A DNA stretch of 64,000 nucleotides from Taibaiella sp. (GCA_019638495.1 JAHBTQ010000003.1:372001-436000); one strand, 5' to 3'; positions 33,092 through 41,890 are shown, numbered from the stretch's first letter. A program made the numbers and translations. The notes: generated from the letters alone by a model not told the origin.

Positions 33092-33189
33092 CTGGTAAGT
33101 TACTCACATCGCACCGCTACAACCAAACGCCCTTGCTACATTCCTGTCCTGGGGGATTCATCGGGAGCTGGCCGTATAAGACTTACCAG
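33092..33189 (-). ncRNA. ffs: Signal recognition particle RNA (small SRP RNA, 4.5S-like)
   Basis: On the minus strand the RNA runs from CTGGTAAGT (33189-33181) to ACTTACCAG (33100-33092), which pair perfectly as the terminal stem and are followed by T7 (33090-33084) as terminator. The centre CCCCCAGGACAGGAATG then TAGCAAGGG matches the conserved SRP apical loop that binds Ffh (CAGG-x-CGGAA...AGCAAGGG form). About 98 nt. TACCTTTG at 33202-33195 is the promoter. Confidence 0.85.
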
Positions 33190-33194
33190 AGCTG

Positions 33195-33202
33195 CAAAGG
33201 TA
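33195..33202 (-). promoter_or_regulatory. -7 element of SRP RNA
   Basis: TACCTTTG on the minus strand, 5 bp before the RNA 5' stem. This distance fixes the transcript start near 33189. Confidence 0.65.
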
Positions 33203-33322
33203 GTAACAATTCCTTAATTGCCGAAAGCCTCTTGAAGAATTATTGGTGTAATATCTCCCGCTTAATAGACGGGCAAAAAATTACAACCTTCCCACAATCG
33301 CGTTAAAACCTGACCATGGTCA

Positions 33323-33352
33323 TTGGGGCGGTGCTTGTGGTGAGTAAATTTG
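33323..33352 (+). promoter_or_regulatory. Promoter of the acidic protein gene
   Basis: TTG (33323-33325), 19-bp spacer, TAAATTTG (33345-33352), 22 bp before the ATG at 33375. Confidence 0.6.
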
Positions 33353-33374
33353 TAATATACAAAACACCGCAGCC

Positions 33375-33818
33375 ATGAAACAGGACCAGAAGAATGACGA
33401 CAAGAAATATCCAGGTTATCCTCACTATCCCGCAAGTGAAGATATAACCCGTGCAGGAAACAATACTGGTAAAGTAAGGATGGACCCGGGTGAAAAAGAG
33501 GAAATGTTCAATGATACGGTCGACGAACGGGACGGTGAAACAGCAATTGTCAGGGGCACGGATGCAGATTTGACCGGGCAGGACCTTGAGACGTTGGAAT
33601 ATGCAGATCAGGACGCCAACGAGCCGCAACTGCAGCGTGCCAGCCTGGACTGCACCGATGCCGACGGCGACCCGCTTAATGAGGTAAGCACCCTGAAGAG
33701 TGATGTTAGTGGCAATGAACTGGATGTGCCTGGGGCAGAGAACGACGACAAGAATGAAGAAATAGGCGAAGAAGACGAGGAAAATAATCTCTATAGCCTG
33801 GGCGGCGACAAAGATTAG
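33375..33818 (+). CDS. Acidic hypothetical protein
   Basis: 147 residues, very rich in Asp, Glu and Asn (C-terminus ENDDKNEEIGEEDEENN), with no signal peptide or hydrophobic core, so probably disordered. The N-terminus has PGYPHYP. It has its own good promoter. Similar acidic, low-complexity proteins are seen in Chitinophagaceae, but I know no function. Confidence 0.65.
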   Translation: MKQDQKNDDKKYPGYPHYPASEDITRAGNNTGKVRMDPGEKEEMFNDTVDERDGETAIVRGTDADLTGQDLETLEYADQDANEPQLQRASLDCTDADGDPLNEVSTLKSDVSGNELDVPGAENDDKNEEIGEEDEENNLYSLGGDKD

Positions 33819-33905
33819 CCGTCAGTACAACAGATGAATAAGGGGCGAATAGACGAAAGAAATGCAGGACTAAAATCTAATTCCTAATTCAGACATCCCC
33901 GTAAA

Positions 33906-34241
33906 ATGAGCAACACCCCGACGAATGAAGCGCCATCCGCCTATGCTACGCGTATGCTTGATAGCGGCGTGCCACGCCAGCAGATAGAGAACGACCTTGT
34001 GACAATGGGCCAGTCGCGTCAGTTTGCGACTGACATCGTTGCAGAGCTGGTGAAGATGCGTGATGCCAAAAAGCGATCGCAGGGACTCATGCTTATCCTG
34101 GCGGGAGCATTCATTTGTTTCATTAGTTTCCTGCTTACAGTTACAGGATTTGTCTCAGGCGATGCCTACAACTTCGTATTGTTCGGGGTCACCAGCCTTG
34201 GTGTAATTGTGATATTCGCCGGCTTTACCATGGTCTTTTAG
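33906..34241 (+). CDS. Small membrane protein, unknown function
   Basis: 111 residues. A helical N-terminal part (YATRMLDSGVPRQQIENDLVTMG, looks like a short three-helix module) is followed by two membrane segments (GLMLILAGAFICFISFLLTV; FVLFGVTSLGVIVIFAGFTM). No known motif. Its stop overlaps that of tmk on the other strand by 4 nt. Confidence 0.65.
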   Translation: MSNTPTNEAPSAYATRMLDSGVPRQQIENDLVTMGQSRQFATDIVAELVKMRDAKKRSQGLMLILAGAFICFISFLLTVTGFVSGDAYNFVLFGVTSLGVIVIFAGFTMVF

Positions 34242-34867
34242 CGATGAGAAAACAAGGGTAGAACCACTTCATAAATGCGCTCCGCAACGGTCTCTACGGC
34301 TGCATCTCCATCTACCACAGCGATGTGTTCTTCTTCTTTCAGTTTCTCGAAGGCGGCGAGATAATTGTGGCGTACTTTATTCAGTATTTCCGTCGTTTCA
34401 TACAGCTCGGGCGACTCGCGGTTGGCGATAATGCGTTGCATGCATGCATCTGGTGGCACATCTACAAAGATGTTCAGATGTGGGCGTAGTATACGCGCGC
34501 ACATTGCATTGCACGCTATCACCCAGTCCATATCTACATATACCCCATGGTAGGCATAGGATGAGAAATAGTAACGATCGGTTATAACTGTATAGCCCTC
34601 TGATAGCTTCTTTACCAGTCCATCTTCTTCATTAAGCAGATGGTCCAGTCTATCCGCCAGGAACAGACCTGCTATTGCAGCCTGGTCTGCTTTTTGCTCT
34701 CTGGTGAGTATGCTGCGCAACAGGCGCCCTATGTTGCCCTTAGTAGGTTCAAAGGTCAGGTACACCTTATGACCCTCTGCGGTTAGCCTTTCGGCCAGCA
34801 GCTTTGCCTGCGTGCTTTTGCCGCTGCCGTCGGTACCTTCTATTGCTATGAATAGGTTATTAGTCAT
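34238..34867 (-). CDS. tmk: Thymidylate kinase
   Basis: 209 residues from MTNNLFIAIEGTDGSGKST; the longer frame upstream lies within the neighbouring gene and is rejected. P-loop GTDGSGKST (10-18), DR(Y/H) motif in VITDRYYFSSYAYHG (dTMP-binding), RPHLNIFVDVPPDACMQRI and a LID region. It phosphorylates dTMP to dTDP. It lies 17 bp downstream of the GT2 gene in the same direction. Confidence 0.95.
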   Translation of the reverse strand: MTNNLFIAIEGTDGSGKSTQAKLLAERLTAEGHKVYLTFEPTKGNIGRLLRSILTREQKADQAAIAGLFLADRLDHLLNEEDGLVKKLSEGYTVITDRYYFSSYAYHGVYVDMDWVIACNAMCARILRPHLNIFVDVPPDACMQRIIANRESPELYETTEILNKVRHNYLAAFEKLKEEEHIAVVDGDAAVETVAERIYEVVLPLFSHR

Positions 34868-34884
34868 GCTGCCGGCTAAGGTAG

Positions 34885-35853
34885 TTAATCTCTTTTGGTC
34901 AGTGCATATTTGATCTCTGCTGCGCGCACCGGCCCCAGTATGCGACCTAATAGGCGGAAGGGCAGTCCTCCCTTCACAGGCACCGGCCAGTATACCTTCT
35001 GTGCAAAGTAGAGGTATTCTGTAGCGATTTCGGGTTTGGTGTGCCGCAGCATTTTCCAATGGTTGAACAGGTAAGTGGCCATAGCCAGTTTCACCCCGTC
35101 TTCTTCGAATGCGTATTTGCGCAGGTCAGTAAAGATGCGCTTCCGGATAGCTAATATCTGCCGCCATTTTTCGTCCGAGTTTTTCACAACACCAACGCGC
35201 TCGTCCAGCGAATGGTGACGCACATAGACGTAAGTTTCATCGTTTATTCCTATCAGGCGCAGACCGTGAAAAATGGCCCGGACAAATATTTCTACATCCT
35301 GGTTTATAGCCAGGGTTTCGTCATGGCCCTTTCTACGCAACAGGAAATCGCGACGCCAGATGATGGCATTTGGTGGCAGAAAGTTGCCGCCCAGGTAGTT
35401 CTCCAGGTGCTCACGGGCATAGCGGGTACTATCCGTGTACATGGGATACTTATGCTTAAAGATGATCTTGTCTTTGGAAAACTCTCCATCTGCCTCAAAG
35501 AATTCATATCGGCCATAGCAGGCATCTACTTCTGGCTGGCTATCAAGGCACGCCACTTTGGCTGCAAAAAAGCCCGGGCCTACGAGATCGTCAGAGTCCA
35601 GGTACATAATGTATTCGCCCTTTGCAGCAGCTAGCCCTGTATTGCGCGCGCTGGCTGCCCCCTTGCCGGGATTGGTAAGCACCACTACGTGCGGATAGGT
35701 GTCCTTTACAAAGTCGGGCACCCCATCTGTGGAGCCATCATCTACCATTATCACCTCCAGCTCCATGCCGGGGTGCAGGCGTGCATCCAGTGAGTCCAGC
35801 GTGTATTTTATGAGACCCCTGCGGTTAAACGTGGGAATAATAATGCTGACCAT
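34885..35853 (-). CDS. Glycosyltransferase family 2
   Basis: 322 residues from the ATG of MVSIIIPTFNRRGLIKYT. An ATG 24 nt upstream (35877) is possible, but a -7 element lies between the two, so translation from 35853 on a leaderless mRNA is preferred. GT-A motifs: VIMVDDGSTDGVPDF (about 33-47), YIMYLDSDDLVGPGF (DXD, about 86), then PPNAIIWRRDFLLRR. The acceptor is unknown. Cytosolic, peripheral membrane. Followed by tmk. Confidence 0.88.
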   Translation of the reverse strand: MVSIIIPTFNRRGLIKYTLDSLDARLHPGMELEVIMVDDGSTDGVPDFVKDTYPHVVVLTNPGKGAASARNTGLAAAKGEYIMYLDSDDLVGPGFFAAKVACLDSQPEVDACYGRYEFFEADGEFSKDKIIFKHKYPMYTDSTRYAREHLENYLGGNFLPPNAIIWRRDFLLRRKGHDETLAINQDVEIFVRAIFHGLRLIGINDETYVYVRHHSLDERVGVVKNSDEKWRQILAIRKRIFTDLRKYAFEEDGVKLAMATYLFNHWKMLRHTKPEIATEYLYFAQKVYWPVPVKGGLPFRLLGRILGPVRAAEIKYALTKRD

Positions 35854-35858
35854 GCCGG

Positions 35859-35866
35859 CAAAGGTA
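35859..35866 (-). promoter_or_regulatory. -7 element inside the annotated N-terminus of the GT2 gene
   Basis: TACCTTTG on the minus strand, ending 5 bp before the ATG at 35853. It decides the start choice and implies a leaderless transcript. Confidence 0.5.
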
Positions 35867-35910
35867 TTTTTTTCCATTAAACTTGATAGCCGAAAGTCGT
35901 CTGTTTTAGC

Positions 35911-35918
35911 TACTTTTG
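35911..35918 (+). promoter_or_regulatory. -7 element of the bTHX gene
   Basis: TACTTTTG, 35 bp upstream of the ATG at 35954; divergent from the GT2 promoter. Confidence 0.55.
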
Positions 35919-35953
35919 CGTATTACAAAACACATTATAAAATACTAATTAAA

Positions 35954-36067
35954 ATGGGAAGAGGTGATAAGCGTACCAAAAAGGGCAAAATAACTTTGGG
36001 CTCATTTGGTAAGTCGCGTTCAGCACGCACTAGAAAGGCCGCTGCAAAAGCAGGAAAGAAGGCGTAA
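35954..36067 (+). CDS. 30S ribosomal protein bTHX
   Basis: 37 residues, too short for usual gene finders. MGRGDKRTKKGKITLGSFG, then KSRSARTRKAAAKAGKKA. The MGRGDKRTKKGKI...GSFG block is the signature of the THX (S31e-like) small basic ribosomal protein found in Thermus and Bacteroidota, which sits in the 30S head. It has its own promoter and terminator. Confidence 0.92.
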   Translation: MGRGDKRTKKGKITLGSFGKSRSARTRKAAAKAGKKA

Positions 36068-36097
36068 TAGCCGCATTCTGATATAGCAGACATTCAG

Positions 36098-36121
36098 GCC
36101 GTGCCATTGGTGCGGCTTTTT
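36098..36121 (+). terminator. Terminator of bTHX
   Basis: GCCGTGCC (36098-36105), loop ATT, GGTGCGGC (36109-36116), then five T. The stem has two G-T pairs. Confidence 0.65.
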
Positions 36122-36160
36122 CATTTACTACCAAAACTGAATAATTTGATTGCTACAGAA

Positions 36161-37129
36161 ATGCTGGCCGGCAAACGTTTTCTTGTCACCGGTGGCGCCG
36201 GTTTCATAGGTTCGCACATTGTAGAGTACCTGCTGAATAATGGTGCTGAATTTGTGCGTGTGCTTGACAATCTCGCAACGGGCCTGCAGTCCAACGTGGA
36301 CCTCTTCAGCCGCCAGGCCCGCTATGAGTTTATGCAGGGCGATATCCGGAACGTGGCCGATTGTGCACGTGCCTGTGAGGGTATCACGCACGTCACGCAT
36401 CAGGCGGCGCTGGGCTCCGTGCCCCGCTCAGTAAACGACCCTGTGGCAAGCAACGAAGTAAACGTAAGCGGTTTTGTAAACATGCTCACGGCTGCCAAAG
36501 ATGCCGGAGTAAAGACCTTTGTGTATGCCTCTTCGTCATCTGTCTATGGCGATGAACCTAATTTGCCAAAGGTTGAGTATCGTACAGGTAACCTGCTATC
36601 TCCCTACGCAGTCACGAAAATGACCAACGAACTATATGCTGGTGTATTTGGCCGGTTATATGGCATACGGGTGGCTGGCCTGCGCTATTTCAACGTGTTT
36701 GGTCCACGGCAAGACCCGAATGGTCCCTATGCCGCAGTCATACCACTTTTCGTAACGGGCATTCTGAATAGAACCCCTGTTTACATAAATGGCGATGGCG
36801 CACAAACTCGTGACTTTACCTACGTAGAAAACGCTGTGCAGGCCAATGTACGGGCATTGCTGGCCGAAAATGAAGATGCATTCGGTCAGGCATATAACGT
36901 GGCAACCGGCAACAATTTTACTGTTAACTTCCTGTACCAATCAATCGCAGATATCCTTGGTTCTGACCATAAGGCAACCTACAGGGAGCCGCGCGCGGGA
37001 GACATTCGCGATTCACTTGCAGACATTTCAAAAGCAAATAAATTGCTGGGCTACGAGCCTACAAAGCAATTTCTGGATGGCCTGAAGGTGACGGTTGAGT
37101 ACTTCCGCTCGCTACATAAAGCGGGATAA
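36161..37129 (+). CDS. NAD-dependent epimerase (UDP-sugar 4-epimerase, WbpP/Gne-like)
   Basis: 322 residues from ATG 36161 (MLAGKRFLVTGGAGFIGSHIVEYLL). NAD motif TGGAGFIGSH (10-19), catalytic Ser in YASSSSVYGD and Y-x3-K in SPYAVTKMTNELYA. Blocks VNVSGFVNMLTAAKDAGV, LRYFNVFGPRQDPNGPYAAVIPLF and INGDGAQTRDFTYVENAVQAN fit UDP-GlcNAc/GalNAc C4-epimerases (WbpP, VipB group). It makes sugar nucleotides for surface glycans. A GTG frame extension upstream overlaps the bTHX terminator and is rejected. Confidence 0.85.
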   Translation: MLAGKRFLVTGGAGFIGSHIVEYLLNNGAEFVRVLDNLATGLQSNVDLFSRQARYEFMQGDIRNVADCARACEGITHVTHQAALGSVPRSVNDPVASNEVNVSGFVNMLTAAKDAGVKTFVYASSSSVYGDEPNLPKVEYRTGNLLSPYAVTKMTNELYAGVFGRLYGIRVAGLRYFNVFGPRQDPNGPYAAVIPLFVTGILNRTPVYINGDGAQTRDFTYVENAVQANVRALLAENEDAFGQAYNVATGNNFTVNFLYQSIADILGSDHKATYREPRAGDIRDSLADISKANKLLGYEPTKQFLDGLKVTVEYFRSLHKAG

Positions 37130-37204
37130 ACTGCACCGCCAAATTGGCATGCGTTCTTGCGTTGGATTGCTTTTTGAGGAGGTTGGGCGCAATAAAGAAA
37201 GATC

Positions 37205-38068
37205 ATGAAGCTCATTCTAAAGTATCTAACCGCGCTTGTCGCCCTCTTCTTCAACTTCCATGCCGGTGCACAGGAGAATTCACTGTTGTGGAAAGTGAGC
37301 GGCAAGGGCTTAAATAAGCCCTCCTATCTATTTGGGACCATACATATGATCTGCCCTGCAGATTACATTTGGACCGATGCTATGAAGACGTCACTGGACA
37401 AAGCCGATAAGCTGTGCCTGGAAATGGACATGGACGACATGAATGTAATGATGGCTGCTACGAGTGGCCTAATGGAGAAAAGCGGCAAGAAGCTGTCTTC
37501 ATACTTCACCCCGGAGCAATACAAACTGGTAAGCAAATATGCGAAGGACAGCCTGGGTCTGGATCTTTCCCTGATGGAGATGATGAAGCCGGTGGCACTA
37601 CAGGTGTTGCTGGCCACTCGAGGCGCAGTGTGCGAGGATGCAATTTCCTATGAAGAAAACCTGATGAAGGCGGTAAAGAAAAGTAATAAAGAAATAGTGG
37701 GCCTGGAGTCTGCAGAAGATCAACTGAAGGCGCTGGAAAGTATACCTGTAGATTCGGTGATCAAGGATATAATTGAAGCTGCAGAAGGCAAGGCGATGAC
37801 AAGTGATAGTGAGTTTACAAAACTGGTCGCGGCTTATAAACAGCAGGACTTGCACAAGCTATACGACATGATCATGGAGGGAGGTGAGATGGGAATGTCT
37901 ACAGATGCACTTCTAAACGACCGTAACAAAAAGTGGGCTTCTACCATGCCCGGCATGATGTCGCAAAACTCCATATTCTTCGCAGTGGGTGCGGGTCATT
38001 TATGGGGCGATAAAGGAGTGATTAAACTACTGCAGGCACAGGGCTACAAGGTGGAGCCTATTAAATAG
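37205..38068 (+). CDS. TraB/GumN family secreted protein
   Basis: 287 residues with signal peptide (LILKYLTALVALFFNFHAGA). SLLWKVSGKGLNKPSYLFGTIHM is the TraB/GumN N-terminal signature (GTIH), with EENLMKAVKKSNKEIVGLESAEDQLKAL and NSIFFAVGAGHLWGDKGVIKLLQAQGYKV (GAGHL...G) completing it. The two GxH motifs and Glu are thought to form a metal site, as in Tiki-like metalloproteases. Substrate not known. Confidence 0.9.
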   Translation: MKLILKYLTALVALFFNFHAGAQENSLLWKVSGKGLNKPSYLFGTIHMICPADYIWTDAMKTSLDKADKLCLEMDMDDMNVMMAATSGLMEKSGKKLSSYFTPEQYKLVSKYAKDSLGLDLSLMEMMKPVALQVLLATRGAVCEDAISYEENLMKAVKKSNKEIVGLESAEDQLKALESIPVDSVIKDIIEAAEGKAMTSDSEFTKLVAAYKQQDLHKLYDMIMEGGEMGMSTDALLNDRNKKWASTMPGMMSQNSIFFAVGAGHLWGDKGVIKLLQAQGYKVEPIK

Positions 38069-38069
38069 A

Positions 38070-38897
38070 TCAGGCCTTGCCCATCACGTAAATGTTTTCC
38101 ATGGTAGGCGTTGGGCTGCCTCCTGCTTTTTCCAGTGATATAGCAAATGCCTGGCCGCCTGTTACAGGCTTGCTTACCTTCATGATAGATGGTGTGTTGG
38201 CCATGTCTATCGGCAGCACGCCCATATCTACCGGCTTGCCGTCCATAAGCACCCATAGCTGGTATTGCATACCGGGTGGTGGAGCGGGCAGGCCGTCTAC
38301 AGATACGTAAGCTTCGGATTTTTCTTTGCTCCAGTATACTGTGGCAGCCATAGGGTGGCCTTTTACTACTGTGTGCATCACGATGGTCTGCATGGCTGTG
38401 TCGGCCATCATTTCTTTTGCTTTCCGGTATTTATCTACTTGTAGTGCCAGTTGCTTCTGTTGTTCTGCAAGAGAGTCCATACGCGCCGCTAGCGTTGCGC
38501 GCTCTGCGGACTGTTTATCACCCTGTTGCCATAGATACACATTCAGGGCAGCACTGGCAGCCAGGGCAGCTACTGCAGCCGCTATTTGCCATTGGCGGGG
38601 TTTGCGATATTCCGGTTGAAAATTAATGGTTCGCCCTGTTGGGGTAGGAGCTTCGCCCGGCGTAATGCCGGCACTGTTATTCGATGACTCTATAGCCGCC
38701 CATATTTTATCATCCAGGCCTGCAGGGAGCGGTTGGGACGAAAGGCTAAGCATTGTCGCCTCGATAGAGGCAACTTCGGCCGCCAATTCAGGATATTGCG
38801 CCACATTAGCCGCTACCTCCCTCATTTCTTCGGGTGGCAGAACGCCCATCACGTAGGCTTCCAGTATTCCTGATGCTATGTATTCCGCTGTGTTCAC
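38070..38897 (-). CDS. Anti-sigma factor (RskA-like)
   Basis: 275 residues from a GTG at 38897 that overlaps the sigma-factor stop (GTGA). N-terminal cytosolic helices (YIASGILEAYVMGVLPPEEMREV) resemble the anti-sigma domain, though no CxxC zinc motif is seen. One membrane segment (IAAAVAALAASAALNVYLW, about 122-140), a coiled coil (about 150-180) and the RskA C-terminal domain with YQLWVLMDGKPVDMGVLP follow. It should hold the preceding ECF sigma factor until a signal frees it. Confidence 0.87.
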   Translation of the reverse strand: MNTAEYIASGILEAYVMGVLPPEEMREVAANVAQYPELAAEVASIEATMLSLSSQPLPAGLDDKIWAAIESSNNSAGITPGEAPTPTGRTINFQPEYRKPRQWQIAAAVAALAASAALNVYLWQQGDKQSAERATLAARMDSLAEQQKQLALQVDKYRKAKEMMADTAMQTIVMHTVVKGHPMAATVYWSKEKSEAYVSVDGLPAPPPGMQYQLWVLMDGKPVDMGVLPIDMANTPSIMKVSKPVTGGQAFAISLEKAGGSPTPTMENIYVMGKA

Positions 38898-39463
38898 CTT
38901 TCTTTTTCCTGTTTCGTCACCGCAAATATCTCCCTTAACTGGCACATCGCACTACGCATGCGTGTTTTCACCGTGCCGGGCGGAATACCAAGGGTTTTTG
39001 ATATTTCTTCGGTTGTGTAACCGTTAAAATAGGCCAATTCCACTATAGCCGAGTATTGGGGCTTTAGCCCGTCTACCATCTTGCGCAGCCCTATCGTGTC
39101 CGTAGGTTGCTCTGTCTTAATATTTTGTTCCAGGTTATTTACGATATGTTCACCCGTCTGGATTTTCGATTTCATTATTTCACCTTTTGAGCGGAGCTTG
39201 TCTATTGCGGCATTGCGCGCAATGTTCAGCATCCAGGTGTATATCCGTCCACGACTGGCATCATATTGGCTTACATTGTTCCATATCTTCACAAACACAT
39301 CCTGCAGCACATCCTGCGCTGTCTGGTTATCATCAATCACTTTCAGAATTACACCATAGAGCGCCCCGGAGTATTGGCGATACAGGTAGTTGAATGCCTG
39401 CCTGTTTTGCTGTTTCAGCAACAGTAGCAGTTCTTCTTCCGTATATGTAGCATTGTTTTCCAA
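38894..39463 (-). CDS. ECF RNA polymerase sigma factor
   Basis: 189 residues from TTG; no in-frame ATG or GTG lies between it and an upstream stop. Region 2: AFNYLYRQYSGALYGVILKVIDD, AQDVLQDVFVKIW and RIYTWMLNIARNAAIDKLRSK. Region 4: LKPQYSAIVELAYFNGYTTEEISKTLGIPPGTVKTRMRSAMCQLR. It directs a small regulon with its partner anti-sigma. A -7 element TACATTTG lies upstream (39506-39499). Confidence 0.92.
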   Translation of the reverse strand: MENNATYTEEELLLLLKQQNRQAFNYLYRQYSGALYGVILKVIDDNQTAQDVLQDVFVKIWNNVSQYDASRGRIYTWMLNIARNAAIDKLRSKGEIMKSKIQTGEHIVNNLEQNIKTEQPTDTIGLRKMVDGLKPQYSAIVELAYFNGYTTEEISKTLGIPPGTVKTRMRSAMCQLREIFAVTKQEKER

Positions 39464-39498
39464 TCCCGCAGAAAAGATGGTGTGTTGTAAGCCCCGGT

Positions 39499-39506
39499 CA
39501 AATGTA
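39499..39506 (-). promoter_or_regulatory. -7 element of the sigma/anti-sigma operon
   Basis: Minus-strand TACATTTG, about 35 bp before the TTG start. No canonical -33 at 19-20 bp, so an alternative sigma (autoregulation) is possible. Confidence 0.4.
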
Positions 39507-39572
39507 GCTAAGTTTCATTACAAAATGGGGTAGGCTACATTCTGTACCTGGTATTTAGAACGCTCGTTGCCT

Positions 39573-40556
39573 CTAATGTTTGTAGAGAAACGCAAGGTTG
39601 CAGATGTAAACTACCAGTATGGCCAGCGCATCCCAGCCCATCACATATTTTTTGCCAGAGGGGCGATAGGTGAGTCCCATGATGGCTATTGCGGACATCA
39701 TTACCGTGGCGAGCACAGAGATGAGGTGTATGTCTGACGCTTCCTTGAGCAAATGGCCGCCACTGTAGAACATGTCGTTGACGGCGAGAATCACAACGTT
39801 AAATATATTGCTGCCTACCAGGTTGCCTACCGACATATCCAGCGCCCCCATGCGGATGGCTGTGATGGACACCGCTATCTCAGGCAGAGAAGTAGAGATG
39901 GCGAGCAGTAATGTGCCGGCAAAGCTTTCTCCCATACCTGTCTTAGTCGCTATCTCTTCTGCAAATTGTGGTAAGAATATAGCCGCCGAAACAGTGATGG
40001 CCGCGTACAATGTATAAAAACCGGCCGCCTTCCCTAGTGTCATTCCGGGTGGGATATTACTTGTCTCCTCTTCAGCCTGCCCTCGGTTTTTGAGTTCGTA
40101 GTTATACATCAACCTAACTGAGCCAATGTAAATGGCAAAGAATGACAGGCTGGACAATCCGAGCCAGGGAAGAATGTAAATGTCTCGGGGGAGCAGCAGG
40201 CCCGCGCCTGCAACCGCGATGAGCAGAATGCCGATGGACGTGGCAAGTACATGGCTTTGCGAGGCAGATGAAAATATGAATTTCCCTTTAGGAACAAACA
40301 CATCCAGCAGGGCAATGAGGCACAGGTTAAATGCACAGCTACCAAAAATGTTGCCTACTGCAAGGTCTGCCGACTTTATCATAGCCGAAGAGCTGATGCC
40401 CACGGCCAGTTCAGGCAAAGAAGTGACGCTGGCCATGAGTATGATGCCCACCCATGCGCGGCCCATGCCTGTAAGGCCAGCGATCTGGTCGCCGTAATAA
40501 GACAATTTCTTACCGGCAAAGAAGATTACAATGGCACAAATAATGAATCCTATCAC
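39573..40556 (-). CDS. Na+/Ca2+ exchanger family protein (CaCA)
   Basis: 327 residues beginning at GTG; upstream in-frame codons without stop are visible, so the true start may be slightly earlier. About ten membrane segments and two alpha repeats: MASVTSLPELAVGISSSAM ... GNIFGSCAFNLCLI and LLAISTSLPEIAVSITAIRM ... VGNLVGSNIFNVVIL. The repeated (G/S)-x-S-x-PE motif and GSxxFN are diagnostic of the exchanger superfamily. Likely Ca2+ or another cation exchanged against Na+ or H+. Confidence 0.92.
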   Translation of the reverse strand: MIGFIICAIVIFFAGKKLSYYGDQIAGLTGMGRAWVGIILMASVTSLPELAVGISSSAMIKSADLAVGNIFGSCAFNLCLIALLDVFVPKGKFIFSSASQSHVLATSIGILLIAVAGAGLLLPRDIYILPWLGLSSLSFFAIYIGSVRLMYNYELKNRGQAEEETSNIPPGMTLGKAAGFYTLYAAITVSAAIFLPQFAEEIATKTGMGESFAGTLLLAISTSLPEIAVSITAIRMGALDMSVGNLVGSNIFNVVILAVNDMFYSGGHLLKEASDIHLISVLATVMMSAIAIMGLTYRPSGKKYVMGWDALAILVVYICNLAFLYKH

Positions 40557-40757
40557 AGGATAAATATAGTACTTACAAAGCCACTTGCCTTGCTTACTGC
40601 TTAGTAGGCGATATTTATGAGATTCCGTCGGCAGACGTGGACTATGTTCGGGGAGGGAGAGTCTTATACATATTTTGTCCGCTTTCCCCGTTGGTTATCC
40701 TTAAGCAAGTTGGTTCAAATTGAAGCATTCTTAGCTGCGATTGTGTATTGAAAATAA

Positions 40758-41180
40758 CTAAAGGGTTATTCTCTTTTTCAGCACCTTCAGATGTTCAAGT
40801 AAGTCTTTATCACTATTGCCCGTTTGACCTTCTGAAATTAGCTTGTCTATTAGGTCAATACTTTCGCGTCTGCAAAGATGGAATTGAGTAATGCCATCGT
40901 GTTTATTGTTGAAAGTAATTCTAAAGCTTCCATATTGTTTGCAATCGTGTTTGCAAGATGAATAGTTCCCGACGATGTGCAAAAAAGAAGTGTAGTCAGC
41001 GACTTCAAAAGCAGAAAAAAATACCGTGTCCCTTAGTTCACACGCGCTACTATTTGCGATTGCAATAGTTTCTATTGGTTTATCACTTTCTCCAACGTGC
41101 TCTATGATAATATACTCACACTTCTTGTCCAAAGAAACGTTGAAAAGGAGTAATAGCGAGAGAATAAGTTTCAAAAGCAC
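40758..41180 (-). CDS. Hypothetical secreted protein
   Basis: 140 residues starting with GTG; LLKLILSLLLLFNVSL is a leader. The mature part has six Cys (KKCEYIII, SSACELRD, YSSCKHDCKQYG, FHLCRR). FRITFNNKHDGITQFHLCRRESI looks like a short strand pair and a helix. AT-rich composition. Family not recognised. Confidence 0.5.
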   Translation of the reverse strand: MLLKLILSLLLLFNVSLDKKCEYIIIEHVGESDKPIETIAIANSSACELRDTVFFSAFEVADYTSFLHIVGNYSSCKHDCKQYGSFRITFNNKHDGITQFHLCRRESIDLIDKLISEGQTGNSDKDLLEHLKVLKKRITL

Positions 41181-41308
41181 GTATAAAGTTACATTTTGTT
41201 CCTTTATTGCCGGGTTTCGGAAAAGGCGAATATTCTGCTTTGTCTAAGTCGCCCTTGATGCTCTGAAAGGTTCAGCTTGACTGGCAAACAATCGAACGTT
41301 GTTTGACC

Positions 41309-41890
41309 TTAATTTCCAGGAAATTTTATATCGACAGAGCCGCTATAGTTTAGCACCTTGAAAATAGGCAGTGACACACGACCGGCAATAGTTTGTAAGA
41401 GTTTTTTGTCTGGAGTTAGCAAATCAACATTGAAGTGACTGGATATTTTAATGACGAATGGAATCTTGCCATGTGATATGTCAATGTTTTTGTATGATAG
41501 CATATAAGGGTACAGAATAAGGTCATCAAGTAAGCCAATCAGTTGGTTTTTATCAACAATTAATGCCCCTGTAAAATTTCCTGCGACACCATTTGATGAG
41601 AATGCTGCCGAGAGTGCAGCTAATCGCTCACTACCCGCTCGCAACCAAGCTAAATCCTTATCGTCGTGGTTTACAACCCAATGATCCTCGCCGTCAAATT
41701 GTTGTATTGTGTTTTCTGTAAGGTTTTTGTACTCCGCTAACGCTCCTTCCTGAGAAACATGCCCACGCGAGCTGTCAATCTGAAATGAAACGCCTTGCCA
41801 TTCCGAATCTACTTCGTCAGATAAATATGCAATATAGCTGCTCCGGTCGTAAGGCAGAATTTTTTCAGGCAGTGGCGCGAATTCAATCAT
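41309..41890 (-). CDS. Hypothetical protein
   Basis: 193 residues, with no signal peptide or membrane segment. MIEFAPLPEKILPYDRSSYIAYLSDEVDSEWQGVSFQIDS is the N-terminus; a Trp-containing block EDHWVVNHDDKDLAWLRAG and the C-terminal VSLPIFKVLNYSGSVDIKFPG are visible. AT-rich like the gene before it. The pair may be acquired. I recognise no family. Confidence 0.55.
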   Translation of the reverse strand: MIEFAPLPEKILPYDRSSYIAYLSDEVDSEWQGVSFQIDSSRGHVSQEGALAEYKNLTENTIQQFDGEDHWVVNHDDKDLAWLRAGSERLAALSAAFSSNGVAGNFTGALIVDKNQLIGLLDDLILYPYMLSYKNIDISHGKIPFVIKISSHFNVDLLTPDKKLLQTIAGRVSLPIFKVLNYSGSVDIKFPGN

